Shown here: positions 26,232-35,954 of the stretch, piece by piece | How positions within the stretch are numbered: the first letter of the stretch is position 1 | Layout of the letters: every line of letters begins with the position of its first letter | Notes under the pieces: generated by a model | Told to the model about the DNA's origin: nothing | Seen by the model: the letters and a program-made list of their open reading frames with translations, nothing else | Databases searched by the model: none | NCBI GenBank assembly: GCA_051861545.1 | Contig: JBIMKP010000010.1 | Span: 1 to 64,000 of the forward strand | Origin: CAISCU01 sp051861545 | GTDB lineage: Bacteria; Bacteroidota; Bacteroidia; UKL13-3 | Length of the DNA: 64,000 bases | Reading direction: 5' to 3' | Translations under genes and position numbers: made by a program

Positions 26232-27479
26232 TCAATCTTTTTTTAGAATGGCTTTATGAAGCCCTTTTTCATTTTTAATTATCAATAAATATATCCCAGA
26301 ATTTAAGTTAGAAAAGTCATGATTGTCAATGTTTTTATCTTGAAAAATTATTTGTCCTACATTATTTATTAAGATGAAATCTTCATTTCCATTTGTTGGT
26401 GAAACTAAAATTTTGTCTTTGAATGGATTAGGATAAACAGTAATACTGTTTGAAAATTTAATTTCTTCAAGTTTAGTATTCAATGAACAACTTGCTTTAA
26501 CACTATCTGTTTGATAAAAACTTGTACAATTTTTACAGAATAGACTTTTAAAAAAGCAGGCTGCTCTGCCAACTCTAAAAGGGAGTCCCCATATACTATC
26601 TTGATAAACACCATGTCCTCCTCCTAGTTTCACAGACAAATCATTACATATGTCGTTTTCTATAAGTAGACGATGAATTGATCGAGATCCATAAGTTTTT
26701 TCGAAATGATAACAGCCGCCACCCGATGATGAGTCTATGGCAACTGTGCTATCCGCATCTCCATGAAATGAAACCATCGGAATCATTTCTTCTTTTTGAA
26801 TACTTGATTTTAGCATTGCTCCCCAATCATTAAATATTCCTTTTATTCTGAATTTATTGACCAGATTATTCCCGGAGTTATTTAAGTTCCCAAGGATTAA
26901 TTGAATTCCTGGTGTAAAATTATTCCATTCTTCCTGTGAAATATAAACTAGTCCAAGAGAAGCTACTGAACCTGCACTACCACCACCAATAAACATCCAA
27001 GATGTATCAATTCTTAAAATTGAAGAATTTTGAACTACGAACCTAAATGCTGCGTGTATATCTTGTTGTGCTTTATATTTTGCTTTTTCTTCAGAAATTG
27101 AATCTTTGTTGCAATCTAAACCAAGCCTATAATTAATAGTGGTAGCTACAAAACCCCTTTTAGCAAATTCTTTACAAACTTTAGTATAATTTATCTTGTC
27201 ACCAGAAATTAAACCCCCGCCGTGTACCAAAAGTATTAGTGGTCTATAAGGCATAGTATCTATACTTAATGAAGGGAAATAGACGTCTAATATTAACGTT
27301 TCAGATGTACCTTTCCAATTTATAACGTTAGCAAAAGCTACGTTTAAATTAGAGCTAATCTGGTCTTCTTTAAAGTACTCATGATTTGTAAATCGAGTGT
27401 CATTGGTGCAATATTGTGCATGAATAAATTGGATTCTGCAAAAAAGGAATAATATAATCAAAAAGGGTCTCATTTTCAT
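26232..27479 (-). CDS. T9SS-secreted alpha/beta-hydrolase (esterase-like)
   Basis: A signal peptide (residues 1-22, ending IQFIHAQ) is followed by an alpha/beta-hydrolase fold of the carboxylesterase/HSL type. It has the oxyanion motif LLVHGGGLISG, nucleophile elbow FIGGGSAGSV, a possible acid in SFHGDADSTV and catalytic His in LGGGHGVYQD. The last ~75 residues are a type A T9SS sorting domain, starting ITVYPNPFKDKILV and ending GIYLLIIKNEKGLHKAILKKD-like strands. The protein is therefore expected to be exported across both membranes. The substrate is unknown. The first ATG (27479) is used; a second lies two codons later. Confidence 0.88.
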   Translation of the reverse strand: MKMRPFLIILFLFCRIQFIHAQYCTNDTRFTNHEYFKEDQISSNLNVAFANVINWKGTSETLILDVYFPSLSIDTMPYRPLILLVHGGGLISGDKINYTKVCKEFAKRGFVATTINYRLGLDCNKDSISEEKAKYKAQQDIHAAFRFVVQNSSILRIDTSWMFIGGGSAGSVASLGLVYISQEEWNNFTPGIQLILGNLNNSGNNLVNKFRIKGIFNDWGAMLKSSIQKEEMIPMVSFHGDADSTVAIDSSSGGGCYHFEKTYGSRSIHRLLIENDICNDLSVKLGGGHGVYQDSIWGLPFRVGRAACFFKSLFCKNCTSFYQTDSVKASCSLNTKLEEIKFSNSITVYPNPFKDKILVSPTNGNEDFILINNVGQIIFQDKNIDNHDFSNLNSGIYLLIIKNEKGLHKAILKKD

Positions 27480-27532
27480 TTGATTGTTTTCCTTTCATTT
27501 GGTTTAATCTGATTTTGAAAATGACTATTGAT

Positions 27533-27573
27533 ATAAAACAAAAAAGGCTCCATCGGAGCCTTTTTTGTTTTAT
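27533..27573 (-). terminator. Terminator of the alternative complex III operon
   Basis: A 19-bp perfect stem (27533-27551 with 27555-27573) has core AAGGCTCC/GGAGCCTT and a 3-nt loop. It lies 12 nt after the actF stop and has U-rich arms on both strands. It separates actF from the upstream start of the secreted esterase gene. Confidence 0.92.
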
Positions 27574-27585
27574 ATCTTTTAAGGA

Positions 27586-28893
27586 TTAAATACCTACATC
27601 ATGTAAAGCACTTTCCATAACATAAGGATGTTTGGTTGGATAAAGATTTGCTTTTGTTAATGCTTTTAAAGTCATCCATAAAAACAATCCAGCAAATAAA
27701 CATAAGAATCCAATTTCCATTAATCCAATTCCTTGGAAATCAACTTTAATAATTCCTGTAGGATTTGCATCTGTTGGGTTAGTTGCGATGTTCATAGATG
27801 ATGGCATAACCATTAAAAATACATCTAACCAGTGACCTAATAAAATAGCTCCACCAACAATAAATCCAACAATTTTGCTACGTTTAAAATCTCTTCTCAT
27901 GAAAATAAAGAAGGGAACAATAAAGTTTAAGAAGATGATAAAGAAGAATAAGAAATTATAACTTCCAAATAATCTTTCAGTATAGTAAGTTACTTCCTCA
28001 GGAATATTTGCGTACCAAATCAATAAGAACTGAGATGTAAACATATATGTCCAGAACACTGAGAATGCAAACATAAATTTACCTAAGTCATGTTGGTGTT
28101 CATCAGAAGCAATGTTTAAATATCCTTTTCCTCTTAAGTAATGAGTAAATAAATACATAATTGTTAATGCACTTACCCATCCAGTAGCGAAGTTATAGAT
28201 AGAGAAGATAGTTGAATACCAATGAGCATCTATACTCATCATTTGGTCCCAAGAGAACATTGAAAAAGTGAAACCGAATACTACAGTAAAACCAGCTGAT
28301 AAAGCATAAGTCTTTTTGTAATTTTCTAAACCACCAACTAAATCTTCTTTTCTAGAATACTGGCGAAATAAGTGAGCACAGAATATCCAGAAACCCATGA
28401 ACAATACCATTCTTATATAAAAGAAAGGTACGTTTAAATACCAGCTTTTACTAGCTAAAATAGCATCGAAATTTAAAGATTCTGCATCCATAATACCATG
28501 GTGAGCCCAATGGTAAAGAACTGGTAAAGCAATAATGCTGATTAAAATATATAAAGGTCCACCAACAAGTGAATATTCACTCATGGCTTCAGGGATTCTT
28601 CTGATGGCAATATACCAACCTGCATTTGCAATTTGTGAAATAGAAATAAATACTGCTGCACAAATTGAAACGATAAAGAAGAAATAACCATTTACAAGTA
28701 AATTACTTAATAAACGTTTTTGTATTAAGTGGTGCAAATCGTATTCACTTAATCCTTCAATATGAGGATGGTAAGTGAAATAGCCGATTGCAGCCAGAAT
28801 TAAACCGACAATCATTAGACCAAATGCCCATTTTTTATTGCCTTCCGAGATTTGATATTTTTCTTCTCTGATATGTACTTCTGCGTGTTCCAT
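27586..28893 (-). CDS. actF: Alternative complex III subunit ActF (quinol-binding membrane subunit)
   Basis: This is a ~10-helix membrane protein of 435 residues at the end of the act operon, matching the second NrfD/PsrC-like subunit of quinol:cytochrome c oxidoreductase (ACIII). It starts with a cytoplasmic VHIREEKYQISEGNKKWAFG, and includes the LYHWAHHGIMDAESL loop and the FSMFSWDQMMSIDAHWYSTI segment characteristic of ActF. It anchors the complex in the inner membrane. It begins 24 nt after the actE stop and is followed by a strong terminator, so it is the last gene. Confidence 0.93.
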   Translation of the reverse strand: MEHAEVHIREEKYQISEGNKKWAFGLMIVGLILAAIGYFTYHPHIEGLSEYDLHHLIQKRLLSNLLVNGYFFFIVSICAAVFISISQIANAGWYIAIRRIPEAMSEYSLVGGPLYILISIIALPVLYHWAHHGIMDAESLNFDAILASKSWYLNVPFFYIRMVLFMGFWIFCAHLFRQYSRKEDLVGGLENYKKTYALSAGFTVVFGFTFSMFSWDQMMSIDAHWYSTIFSIYNFATGWVSALTIMYLFTHYLRGKGYLNIASDEHQHDLGKFMFAFSVFWTYMFTSQFLLIWYANIPEEVTYYTERLFGSYNFLFFFIIFLNFIVPFFIFMRRDFKRSKIVGFIVGGAILLGHWLDVFLMVMPSSMNIATNPTDANPTGIIKVDFQGIGLMEIGFLCLFAGLFLWMTLKALTKANLYPTKHPYVMESALHDVGI

Positions 28894-28917
28894 TGTTAAA
28901 TTCTTTTCTGTTAATCG

Positions 28918-29535
28918 TTATTTTGAAGCAGTTACATTTGAAGCGCCTTTGTAAGGACCACTAACAGTGCGAATGTAGTGAACTACTTTCCAGATTTGGT
29001 TTGGTGTTAATACAGTACCGTATGCTCCCATTAAGTTTTTTCCGTAACGGATTGAATAAAACATTTTACCATCAGGTGTAGTTTTAATTCTATCTGAGTC
29101 ATAACTAGGTGGAGGAGGAAATTTACCAGCAGCAACAATACTTCCATCTCCTAAACCTTTGTCGCCATGACAAGGTGTACAGTTGATATTATATAATGTT
29201 TGACCTTCTGCTATAACTTTTGCAGAACTTACAACTGGATTTTTTAATGATGCTGAAGCCTCATATGATTCATTACTAACTGTAAAAGAATAGTTAGCGA
29301 AATCTTGTTGACCTCTTGCTATTGTTCCTTTAACAGGCTCTCTCATATTCATACCATGTGGATTGATTGTATTTGGCTCATCTTCTTTTTGAGAAAGAGG
29401 CTCATATCCAAATCCATGGTACATATTAGGAGCATATTCGTAACCTGGGTTCTCACCACCTGCGCTGCAAGCAGTAAATAAAGCCATTACCGAAAATAAG
29501 GCAAATGTGCTTAATATTATTCTTGTGTTAGCCAT
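28918..29535 (-). CDS. actE: Alternative complex III subunit ActE (monohaem cytochrome c lipoprotein)
   Basis: A lipoprotein signal (VMALFTACSAGG, lipidated Cys23) is followed by a linker and a class I cytochrome c domain with haem motif INCTPCHGDKGLGDG. The likely distal Met is in YGKNLMGAYGTVLT. ActE is the periplasmic electron exit of ACIII, passing electrons from the pentahaem subunit to an oxidase or soluble cytochrome. Its ATG overlaps the actD stop by one base (TAATG), indicating translational coupling. Confidence 0.94.
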   Translation of the reverse strand: MANTRIILSTFALFSVMALFTACSAGGENPGYEYAPNMYHGFGYEPLSQKEDEPNTINPHGMNMREPVKGTIARGQQDFANYSFTVSNESYEASASLKNPVVSSAKVIAEGQTLYNINCTPCHGDKGLGDGSIVAAGKFPPPPSYDSDRIKTTPDGKMFYSIRYGKNLMGAYGTVLTPNQIWKVVHYIRTVSGPYKGASNVTASK

Positions 29536-30059
29536 TATTCTTTGGTCCTTTCTCTTACTTCCAAAGCACCATTATCAATCAATAATTGATTTAATGCTTG
29601 GATGTCGGTTTTGTTTTGTTGAACATTTACTGCTACTACAAACAAATCGTCTGTAACTCTTATATCAATGATATCGGCATTTTTGCCCCAAAACATTCTG
29701 TTTACAATAAAGAAACATGTTACCATTCCGAATGCAGTAAACAAAATACTTAATTCGAAAGTAATAGGAATGTATGTAGGGATATGAAGGTTTGGTTTTC
29801 CTCCAATAATCATAGGCCAATCAAAGTACGAAACATAAACTTGGAAGGTAACTGCTAAAGATAAACCTGTCATAGCAAACAAGAATGCTGCTACAGAAAG
29901 CTTTGATCTTTTAATACCCATCAATCTATCAATTCCGTGAATTGCAAAAGGAGAATAAACATCTTCTACTGAATAACCACTATTAAGTAGTTTTTTAGTA
30001 GCAGCATAAGTTTTATCTGGGTTATCGTAAACACCCAAAATCATTTTTTTAGTTTCCAT
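29535..30059 (-). CDS. actD: Alternative complex III subunit ActD (DUF3341)
   Basis: The protein begins METKKMILGVYDNPDKTYAA, the usual start of DUF3341/ActD proteins, with ATG at 30059. A longer frame to 30122 would lie inside actC and is not needed. It has two membrane helices (about residues 55-80 and 95-125) between small cytoplasmic domains; the IPTYIPITFELSILFTAFGM stretch is typical. ActD is a structural membrane subunit of ACIII. It overlaps the 3' end of actC by 11 nt and is coupled to actE by TAATG. Confidence 0.94.
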   Translation of the reverse strand: METKKMILGVYDNPDKTYAATKKLLNSGYSVEDVYSPFAIHGIDRLMGIKRSKLSVAAFLFAMTGLSLAVTFQVYVSYFDWPMIIGGKPNLHIPTYIPITFELSILFTAFGMVTCFFIVNRMFWGKNADIIDIRVTDDLFVVAVNVQQNKTDIQALNQLLIDNGALEVRERTKE

Positions 30060-31473
30060 GAATAGCTCCTTTCTCTGCTGTTTCATGACTGTGATTGTGG
30101 TGTGAATCATGTCCATGATCACCTTCGTGGTGAGTTGGGATGATACTTTTCACTTCAGCCATATTGATAGTTGGTAAAAATTTGCAAAATAGGAAGTATA
30201 AAAAGAAGAACAATCCAAATGAACCAATTAATATACTTACTTCAGTAATTGTAGGTGTATACATTGCCCAAGCAGATGGAAGGAAATCTCTATGCAATGA
30301 AGTAACGATAATTACGAAACGCTCGAACCACATACCTATGTTTACAATGATAGACATGATAAAAATAAACCAAGGTGTAGTTCTTGCCCACTTGAACCAA
30401 AATACTTGAGGAGCAAGTAAATTACAACTCATCATTGTCCAATATGCCCACCAGTATGGTCCAAATGCTCTATTTAAGAAAGCATACTGTTCATATTCTA
30501 CACCTGAATAAGCAGCAACGAAGAACTCAGTGATATAAGCCATACCAACCATTGTTCCTGTTACCATTACAACTTTAGTCATTGCATCTAAATGTGCTTC
30601 TGTAATATAATCTTTATAATTCATTACTTCACGGGCAATAACTAATAGAGTAAGTACCATTCCAAATCCTGAGAAAATTGCACCTGCAACGAAGTATGGA
30701 GGGAAGATGGTTGTATGCCATCCTGGTACTAAAGATGTAGCAAAGTCCATAGATACAATTGAGTGTACAGATAATACAAGTGGTGTTGAAATACCTGCAA
30801 GAATTAAACTGATAACTTCATATCTATGCCAAGTTCTAGCTGAACCATTCCAACCCATTGCAAAAAATCCATACCAGAATTTTCTTGCTTTAGTTACAGC
30901 TCTATCTCTTACTGTTGCGATATCCGGAATTAAACCGATATACCAGAACACTAATGAAACTGAGAAATATGTTGAAATCGCGAATACGTCCCAAACCAAT
31001 GGTGAGTTAAAGTTAACCCATAAAGTACCAAAAGCATTTGGAAGTGGGATTGGCCAATAAGCTACCCACGGACGTCCCATATGTGATAAAATAAATGAGG
31101 CTGCGCAAATAACGGCAAAAATGGTCATTGCTTCTGCCGATCTATTGATTGACATTCTCCATTTTTGACGGAATAATAATAGAACTGCGGAAATAAGGGT
31201 TCCGGCGTGACCAATACCAACCCAGAATACGAAGTTGGTAATGTCAAATGCCCATCCTACAGTTTTGTTCAATCCCCAAGCACCTAGTCCTACAACTACG
31301 GTGTATGTGGTGGCTCCAATCCAAAGGGCAAGGACTAAAGTTGAAAGGCTAAACCCAATCCACCAGCCTTTTGAAGGGGCATTTTCCAGTGGCCTTGTAA
31401 TATCGCGCGTAACGTCGCGGTATGTTTTGCCACCGGTTACTAATTGATCTCTAATTGGTGATTCGTATGACAT
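30049..31473 (-). CDS. actC: Alternative complex III subunit ActC (NrfD/PsrC-like)
   Basis: This polytopic membrane protein of the NrfD/PsrC family, with about ten helices, is the main quinol-binding subunit of ACIII. Visible family features are the KGWWIGFSLS N-terminal helix, the FWVGIGHAGTLISAVLLLFR segment, and NMGMWFERFVII-like sequence (here NIGMWFERFVIIV). The C-terminus is a His-rich cytoplasmic tail (HHEGDHGHDSHHNHSHE) that could bind metal, although such tails are common in Bacteroidota ActC. It lies 20 nt downstream of actB and overlaps actD. Confidence 0.95.
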   Translation of the reverse strand: MSYESPIRDQLVTGGKTYRDVTRDITRPLENAPSKGWWIGFSLSTLVLALWIGATTYTVVVGLGAWGLNKTVGWAFDITNFVFWVGIGHAGTLISAVLLLFRQKWRMSINRSAEAMTIFAVICAASFILSHMGRPWVAYWPIPLPNAFGTLWVNFNSPLVWDVFAISTYFSVSLVFWYIGLIPDIATVRDRAVTKARKFWYGFFAMGWNGSARTWHRYEVISLILAGISTPLVLSVHSIVSMDFATSLVPGWHTTIFPPYFVAGAIFSGFGMVLTLLVIAREVMNYKDYITEAHLDAMTKVVMVTGTMVGMAYITEFFVAAYSGVEYEQYAFLNRAFGPYWWAYWTMMSCNLLAPQVFWFKWARTTPWFIFIMSIIVNIGMWFERFVIIVTSLHRDFLPSAWAMYTPTITEVSILIGSFGLFFFLYFLFCKFLPTINMAEVKSIIPTHHEGDHGHDSHHNHSHETAEKGAIHGN

Positions 31474-31493
31474 GTGCTAGTGCAGTTTTCAGA

Positions 31494-34400
31494 TTATGAA
31501 TGTGACTCTTCTTTTTTATTTTCATCATGAGGCTTTGCAGCATCATGTTTTTTTGCCGAATGTTTTTCTTCTGCTACCAATGCTTCATCCACATTACGAA
31601 TTTTAGTCAAATAAGTAACTGATGGTTGAACATTGTATTCATCTAATAGGAAGAAACCACGCTCGTTTTTGAAGTGTTTTGCCACTTCACTTTCCGGATC
31701 ATGAATATCTCCAAAGATAATTGCATCAGCAGGACAAGTTTGTTGGCAAGCTGTTTTAACATCACCATCTTTAATAGTTCTGTTTTCTAACTTAGCTTTT
31801 AATTTACCTGCTTGAATTCTTTGTACACAGAAAGAACATTTTTCCATTACCCCACGTGAACGTACTGTTACGTCAGGATTGATTACCATTCTTCCTAAGT
31901 CATTATTGAAGTTGAAATCAAATTGATCGTTTTCTCTGTATTTAAACCAGTTGAAACGACGAACTTTAAATGGACAGTTATTTGCGCAGTAACGAGTTCC
32001 TACACAACGGTTATATGCCATGTGATTTAAACCTTCACTGCTATGAACAGTTGCTAATACTGGACAAACTGTTTCACAAGGCGCATGTCCACAATGTTGA
32101 CACATTAATGGTTGGTGTAAAACACTTACTTCTTGGAAGTCAACTCCTGTTTTAGGATCGTTGTATTCGTCTTCTTTAGAAATATTGTTGTTTTCTTTAT
32201 TGCGGAATCTGTAGTATCTATCGATACGAATCCAATGCATTTCGCGACGTTTTAATACTTCGGCACGACCAACAACTGGAACATTGTTTTCAGCATTACA
32301 TGCAACTACACAAGAACCACAACCTGTACATTTTCCTAAATCAACAGCCATTGTCCATTTATGACCTTTGCTGTCATGCTCATCCCAAAGAGTAATTAAA
32401 TTACCATTTTCTTTTAAGATTGCATGGTGATCGTGGTTACCAGCTTTGCTATCTTTAATATATTCACCTAAAGAAGCTTCTTTTATTAAAGCACGACCTT
32501 CGATTGTATGGTGAGTTTGTGTTTGAGCCAATTCGTAATCACCTGCAGCTTTTTCGATAGTAATATCAAAATTGCCATACTGAAGAGAATTGTTGCTGAA
32601 TGAAGCAAATGCATAAGCATTTTTACCAACTCCAACTGCTACTTTACCTCCTGATGTTCTACCATAACCTACTGCTACTGCGATAACATTATTTGGCTGA
32701 CCTGGTTGAATTAAGACTGGAATTGATTCAATTTTACCGTTTTTGCCAGTAATATTAATCATATCTCCATCTTTAACTCCCATTTCATCAGCAGTTGCTT
32801 TACTGATATTAGCATAGTTATCCCAAGTTACTTTACTGATTGGATCAGGTAATTCTTGTAACCAAGGATTGTTTGCCAATGAACCATCTAATACGCCAAC
32901 TTTGCTATAAAGTTTAAGTTCTTTTTTGGTTTTGTTTGTGCTATAAGCTGAATAGGCTGTGTTTACTGTAGATGTTAAATCTGCATTGAATTTAACAGCT
33001 GAAGCTGTTTTTGCAACGTAGAAGAATCCATCATGAAGACTTTTTACCCATGCTTCTTCAAAATTACCATTTCCGCTAAGAATACCTTTCCAGGTTTCAC
33101 GCATGAAATCGTAGTATGAAGTGCTATTATCAGCCCAACGTAATAAACTATCTTCTGTTTGACGAGTGTTAAATACAGGGGAGATAGTTGGTTGAGTTAA
33201 TGCAAAATAACCAGCTTTTGGTTCAGCATCATTCCAAGATTCCAAGAAATGACCAGCAGGTGCATTGTATTTGCATAATGATGATGTTTCATCAATACCG
33301 CTATTTGTTGAAACACTTAACTTAGCTTTTTTAATTCCTTCAGTTAATTTAGCAGAATTGTAGTAAGAATAAACCGGATTAACATTCCAGAAAATAACTG
33401 CATCAACTGAACCTGAATTTAAATCAGATACCAAAGTTTCGAACGCAGCATCATCACTGTAATGTTGATTGCTGTTATTGTCCAAATCAACTGTAGTACC
33501 AATATTTCCTAATAAGCTATTGATTGCTGCTACCAATAATTGGTTATCCAAATTATTAGTTCCACAAACTACCAATGAACTTCCTTTAGCTGCCCATAAT
33601 TCTTTAGCAGTAAGTTCAATCATATTTAATGGCAATTCAACAGAAGGCATAGAACCTAAAGTTGGAACACCAGCTAAACCAGCAATTTTATTATAAAGAC
33701 TGATTAAGTATACTCCTTCAGCAGAAGGTTTAATTGGGTATCTTACATCAGCATTAGAACCAGTAACAGATAAATGAGATTCGAATTGAATATGACGACT
33801 CATTTTCTTAGTTTCAGGATTTCTAGTTGAAGACCATTGTTTAGTATATTCAACAGGTGAAATCCAAGTACCTAAGAAATCAGCTCCAAATGAAACGATT
33901 ACATTAGCTAAGTCAAATCTATATCCAGGTATAACTGATTTACCGAATGCAATTTTATTTGCTTCAGCAATTGAACCTAAAGAGAATGATTCATATTGAA
34001 TATGTTTTGCAGAAGGGTATTTTGCTGCAAAAGCACTTATAGCTCTTTTTCCAGACGGACTATTTACAGTGCCAGAAACAATGCGAATATTAGAAGCAGA
34101 AGCTAATGCTTTTTTAATATCAGCATCAACAGTTTCCCAAGTTGCATCATTTCCTGATGATTTTGGTCCTCTTAATCTTTCATTATCGTATAAACCTAAT
34201 AATGCACCTTGATCGGCAGCACTAGCAGCACCTTTAAAAATTGGTGAATCAGGATTACCTTCAATTTTAATTGGTCTACCTTCACGAGTTTTAACTAAGA
34301 TGCTGCAACCAGAAGGCGTTGTAGAAGCATAGTAGTTAGGAATACCCGGTGTAATATTTTCCGGTTTGATGATATAAGGAATAGCATTTTTAATTGGAGC

Positions 34401-34610
34401 TTTATTACAAGCAGCCAATGCTACTGCTGAGATACCAAATCCAAAGTATTTTAAGAAATCACGACGGTTTGCATTTAAGCCACCATCTTCTTCTGTAAAT
34501 ACTTCATCCAAGGGAATACCTTCAGCAAACTCATTTTTTTTATGCTGGAGGAATTGGGGATCTCTGTTCAATTCCTCTAAACCTTTCCAGTAACTATTTT
34601 TATTTTCCAT
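31494..34610 (-). CDS. actB: Alternative complex III subunit ActB (molybdopterin-oxidoreductase-like, Fe-S)
   Basis: The N-terminus carries a Tat-like motif, NRRDFLKYFGFGISAVALAAC, typical of the TAT-variant ActB family. Residues ~50-740 resemble the molybdopterin oxidoreductase fold, which in ACIII has lost the cofactor. Residues ~760-955 hold the ferredoxin-like domain with cysteine groups CTGCGSCVVAC, CQHCGHAPCETVC, CVGTRYCANNC and CSFCVQRI...CQQTC for Fe-S clusters. It sits on the periplasmic side and relays electrons from quinol to the haem subunits. The length of 1038 residues is normal. It begins 48 nt after actA. Confidence 0.95.
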   Translation of the reverse strand: MENKNSYWKGLEELNRDPQFLQHKKNEFAEGIPLDEVFTEEDGGLNANRRDFLKYFGFGISAVALAACNKAPIKNAIPYIIKPENITPGIPNYYASTTPSGCSILVKTREGRPIKIEGNPDSPIFKGAASAADQGALLGLYDNERLRGPKSSGNDATWETVDADIKKALASASNIRIVSGTVNSPSGKRAISAFAAKYPSAKHIQYESFSLGSIAEANKIAFGKSVIPGYRFDLANVIVSFGADFLGTWISPVEYTKQWSSTRNPETKKMSRHIQFESHLSVTGSNADVRYPIKPSAEGVYLISLYNKIAGLAGVPTLGSMPSVELPLNMIELTAKELWAAKGSSLVVCGTNNLDNQLLVAAINSLLGNIGTTVDLDNNSNQHYSDDAAFETLVSDLNSGSVDAVIFWNVNPVYSYYNSAKLTEGIKKAKLSVSTNSGIDETSSLCKYNAPAGHFLESWNDAEPKAGYFALTQPTISPVFNTRQTEDSLLRWADNSTSYYDFMRETWKGILSGNGNFEEAWVKSLHDGFFYVAKTASAVKFNADLTSTVNTAYSAYSTNKTKKELKLYSKVGVLDGSLANNPWLQELPDPISKVTWDNYANISKATADEMGVKDGDMINITGKNGKIESIPVLIQPGQPNNVIAVAVGYGRTSGGKVAVGVGKNAYAFASFSNNSLQYGNFDITIEKAAGDYELAQTQTHHTIEGRALIKEASLGEYIKDSKAGNHDHHAILKENGNLITLWDEHDSKGHKWTMAVDLGKCTGCGSCVVACNAENNVPVVGRAEVLKRREMHWIRIDRYYRFRNKENNNISKEDEYNDPKTGVDFQEVSVLHQPLMCQHCGHAPCETVCPVLATVHSSEGLNHMAYNRCVGTRYCANNCPFKVRRFNWFKYRENDQFDFNFNNDLGRMVINPDVTVRSRGVMEKCSFCVQRIQAGKLKAKLENRTIKDGDVKTACQQTCPADAIIFGDIHDPESEVAKHFKNERGFFLLDEYNVQPSVTYLTKIRNVDEALVAEEKHSAKKHDAAKPHDENKKEESHS

Positions 34611-34658
34611 TGAGCTTTGTTTTCGTTTAGAAATCGCTGTGAGCGAAAATTTAATTGA

Positions 34659-35954
34659 TTAATAGTGACATTTACCGCATTCTAATCCACCATTCTGAGC
34701 TACGGTTACCATTTCTTTACCATCAGCTTTTAAGTTAGCATGAAGTTTTTCGTAATAATCGTTATTAGCCACATCAACTTTTGCTTCTCTGTGGCAATTG
34801 ATACACCATCCCATTTGTAAACTTCTTTGTTGTGAAACAACAGCCATAGTTTCTACAGGACCATGACAAGCTTGACATTCAACCTTACCAATTTTTACGT
34901 GTTGAGCATGATTAAAGTAAGCATGATCTGGTAAGTTATGAACGCGAACCCATTTAATTGGTTTCTTTTCTTTGCTTGCATCATAAACGCGTTTTTCTGC
35001 ATCCCAAGCAACCGCATCATATATTTTTTGGATTTCAGGTGATACTGAACCATTATATTTTGCTGAAGCAGTTACATGCATATGACAATTCATACATGTA
35101 CTTGGTGAAGGAATTGATGCTTGTTTACCTTTATCGGCACCATTGTGGCAATACAAACAATTTATTTTGTATGTACCAGCATGCAATTCATGTGAATATT
35201 TAATAGGTTGTTCAGGAGCATAACCTTTTTGAACACCAATTTCTTTGTTACCATAATCGAATCCGATTAATCCAAATACAACCATGAATATTATTGAAAC
35301 CAATAATGTTCCAACAACTGGGTGTTTTTTGAATAATTTGTAACGGAAATCAGATTTGTCTTCTTTCCAGCTAATGTTTTCAGCTCTTTCTTCAGCAGCT
35401 TCTTCAGGGAATTTTTGAGCATGTAACTCTTCAACTACCTTTTTTAAACGATAAAGGATGAAAGCAATCATTAATAAGATTGCAGCCATTACCATTAAAG
35501 CGATAAAAGTTGTTTCTGTGTAGAAACCACTTCCTGAGTTTGATTGAGCAGCAGCTGAATCCGCAGTTGTAGCTCCTGTGCCAGCTGTTGCTGGTGCAGC
35601 GGCTGGCGCTTCACTTTCTCTTTTAATGTAATCAACAATGCTGGTTAATTCAGCATCTGTCAAGTTTTCGAATGAAGTCATTACTGACTCATTGTTTTCT
35701 TTGTAAACTTGAACGGCTGTTGCATCACCTGCCTTTACCATTGCTTGTGAATTTTTGATCCATTTGAGCAGCCATTTTTCATCACGGCGCTTATGAACAT
35801 CCTTTAGGGCGGGGCCTACAATTTTTTCACCGATGGCATGGCATGCGGTACAATTAGCTTTGAAGAGCTTTTCTCCTTCAGCCGCATCTGCGAAGGCTGA
35901 GTTTAAGGAGAAGATAAAAATTACAACAAATGCAAGTAATTGATGAAGCTTCAT
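34659..35954 (-). CDS. actA: Alternative complex III subunit ActA, with extra N-terminal cytochrome c domain
   Basis: After a signal peptide (residues 1-22) there is a monohaem cytochrome c domain, CTACH at 35-39, to about residue 115. An Ala/Thr-rich linker and two membrane helices (~144-168, ~210-230) follow. The C-terminal ~190 residues are the ActA multihaem region with five CXXCH motifs: CLYCH, CMNCH, CQACH, CINCH and CGKCH, the last at the extreme C-terminus (426-430). The protein therefore has six haem sites, one more than the pentahaem ActA described in Rhodothermus. It is the first gene of the six-gene ACIII operon. Confidence 0.93.
   Translation of the reverse strand: MKLHQLLAFVVIFIFSLNSAFADAAEGEKLFKANCTACHAIGEKIVGPALKDVHKRRDEKWLLKWIKNSQAMVKAGDATAVQVYKENNESVMTSFENLTDAELTSIVDYIKRESEAPAAAPATAGTGATTADSAAAQSNSGSGFYTETTFIALMVMAAILLMIAFILYRLKKVVEELHAQKFPEEAAEERAENISWKEDKSDFRYKLFKKHPVVGTLLVSIIFMVVFGLIGFDYGNKEIGVQKGYAPEQPIKYSHELHAGTYKINCLYCHNGADKGKQASIPSPSTCMNCHMHVTASAKYNGSVSPEIQKIYDAVAWDAEKRVYDASKEKKPIKWVRVHNLPDHAYFNHAQHVKIGKVECQACHGPVETMAVVSQQRSLQMGWCINCHREAKVDVANNDYYEKLHANLKADGKEMVTVAQNGGLECGKCHY

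Noticed and set aside
30060..30122. Longer start for actD inside actC
   Set aside because: The ATG at 30059 gives the family-typical N-terminus METKKMILGVYDNPD. The upstream part is His/Met-rich sequence from the actC tail in another frame.
30140..31447. Several plus-strand ORFs opposite actC
   Set aside because: They are antisense shadows of a conserved membrane-protein gene, have no family resemblance and lack start signals.
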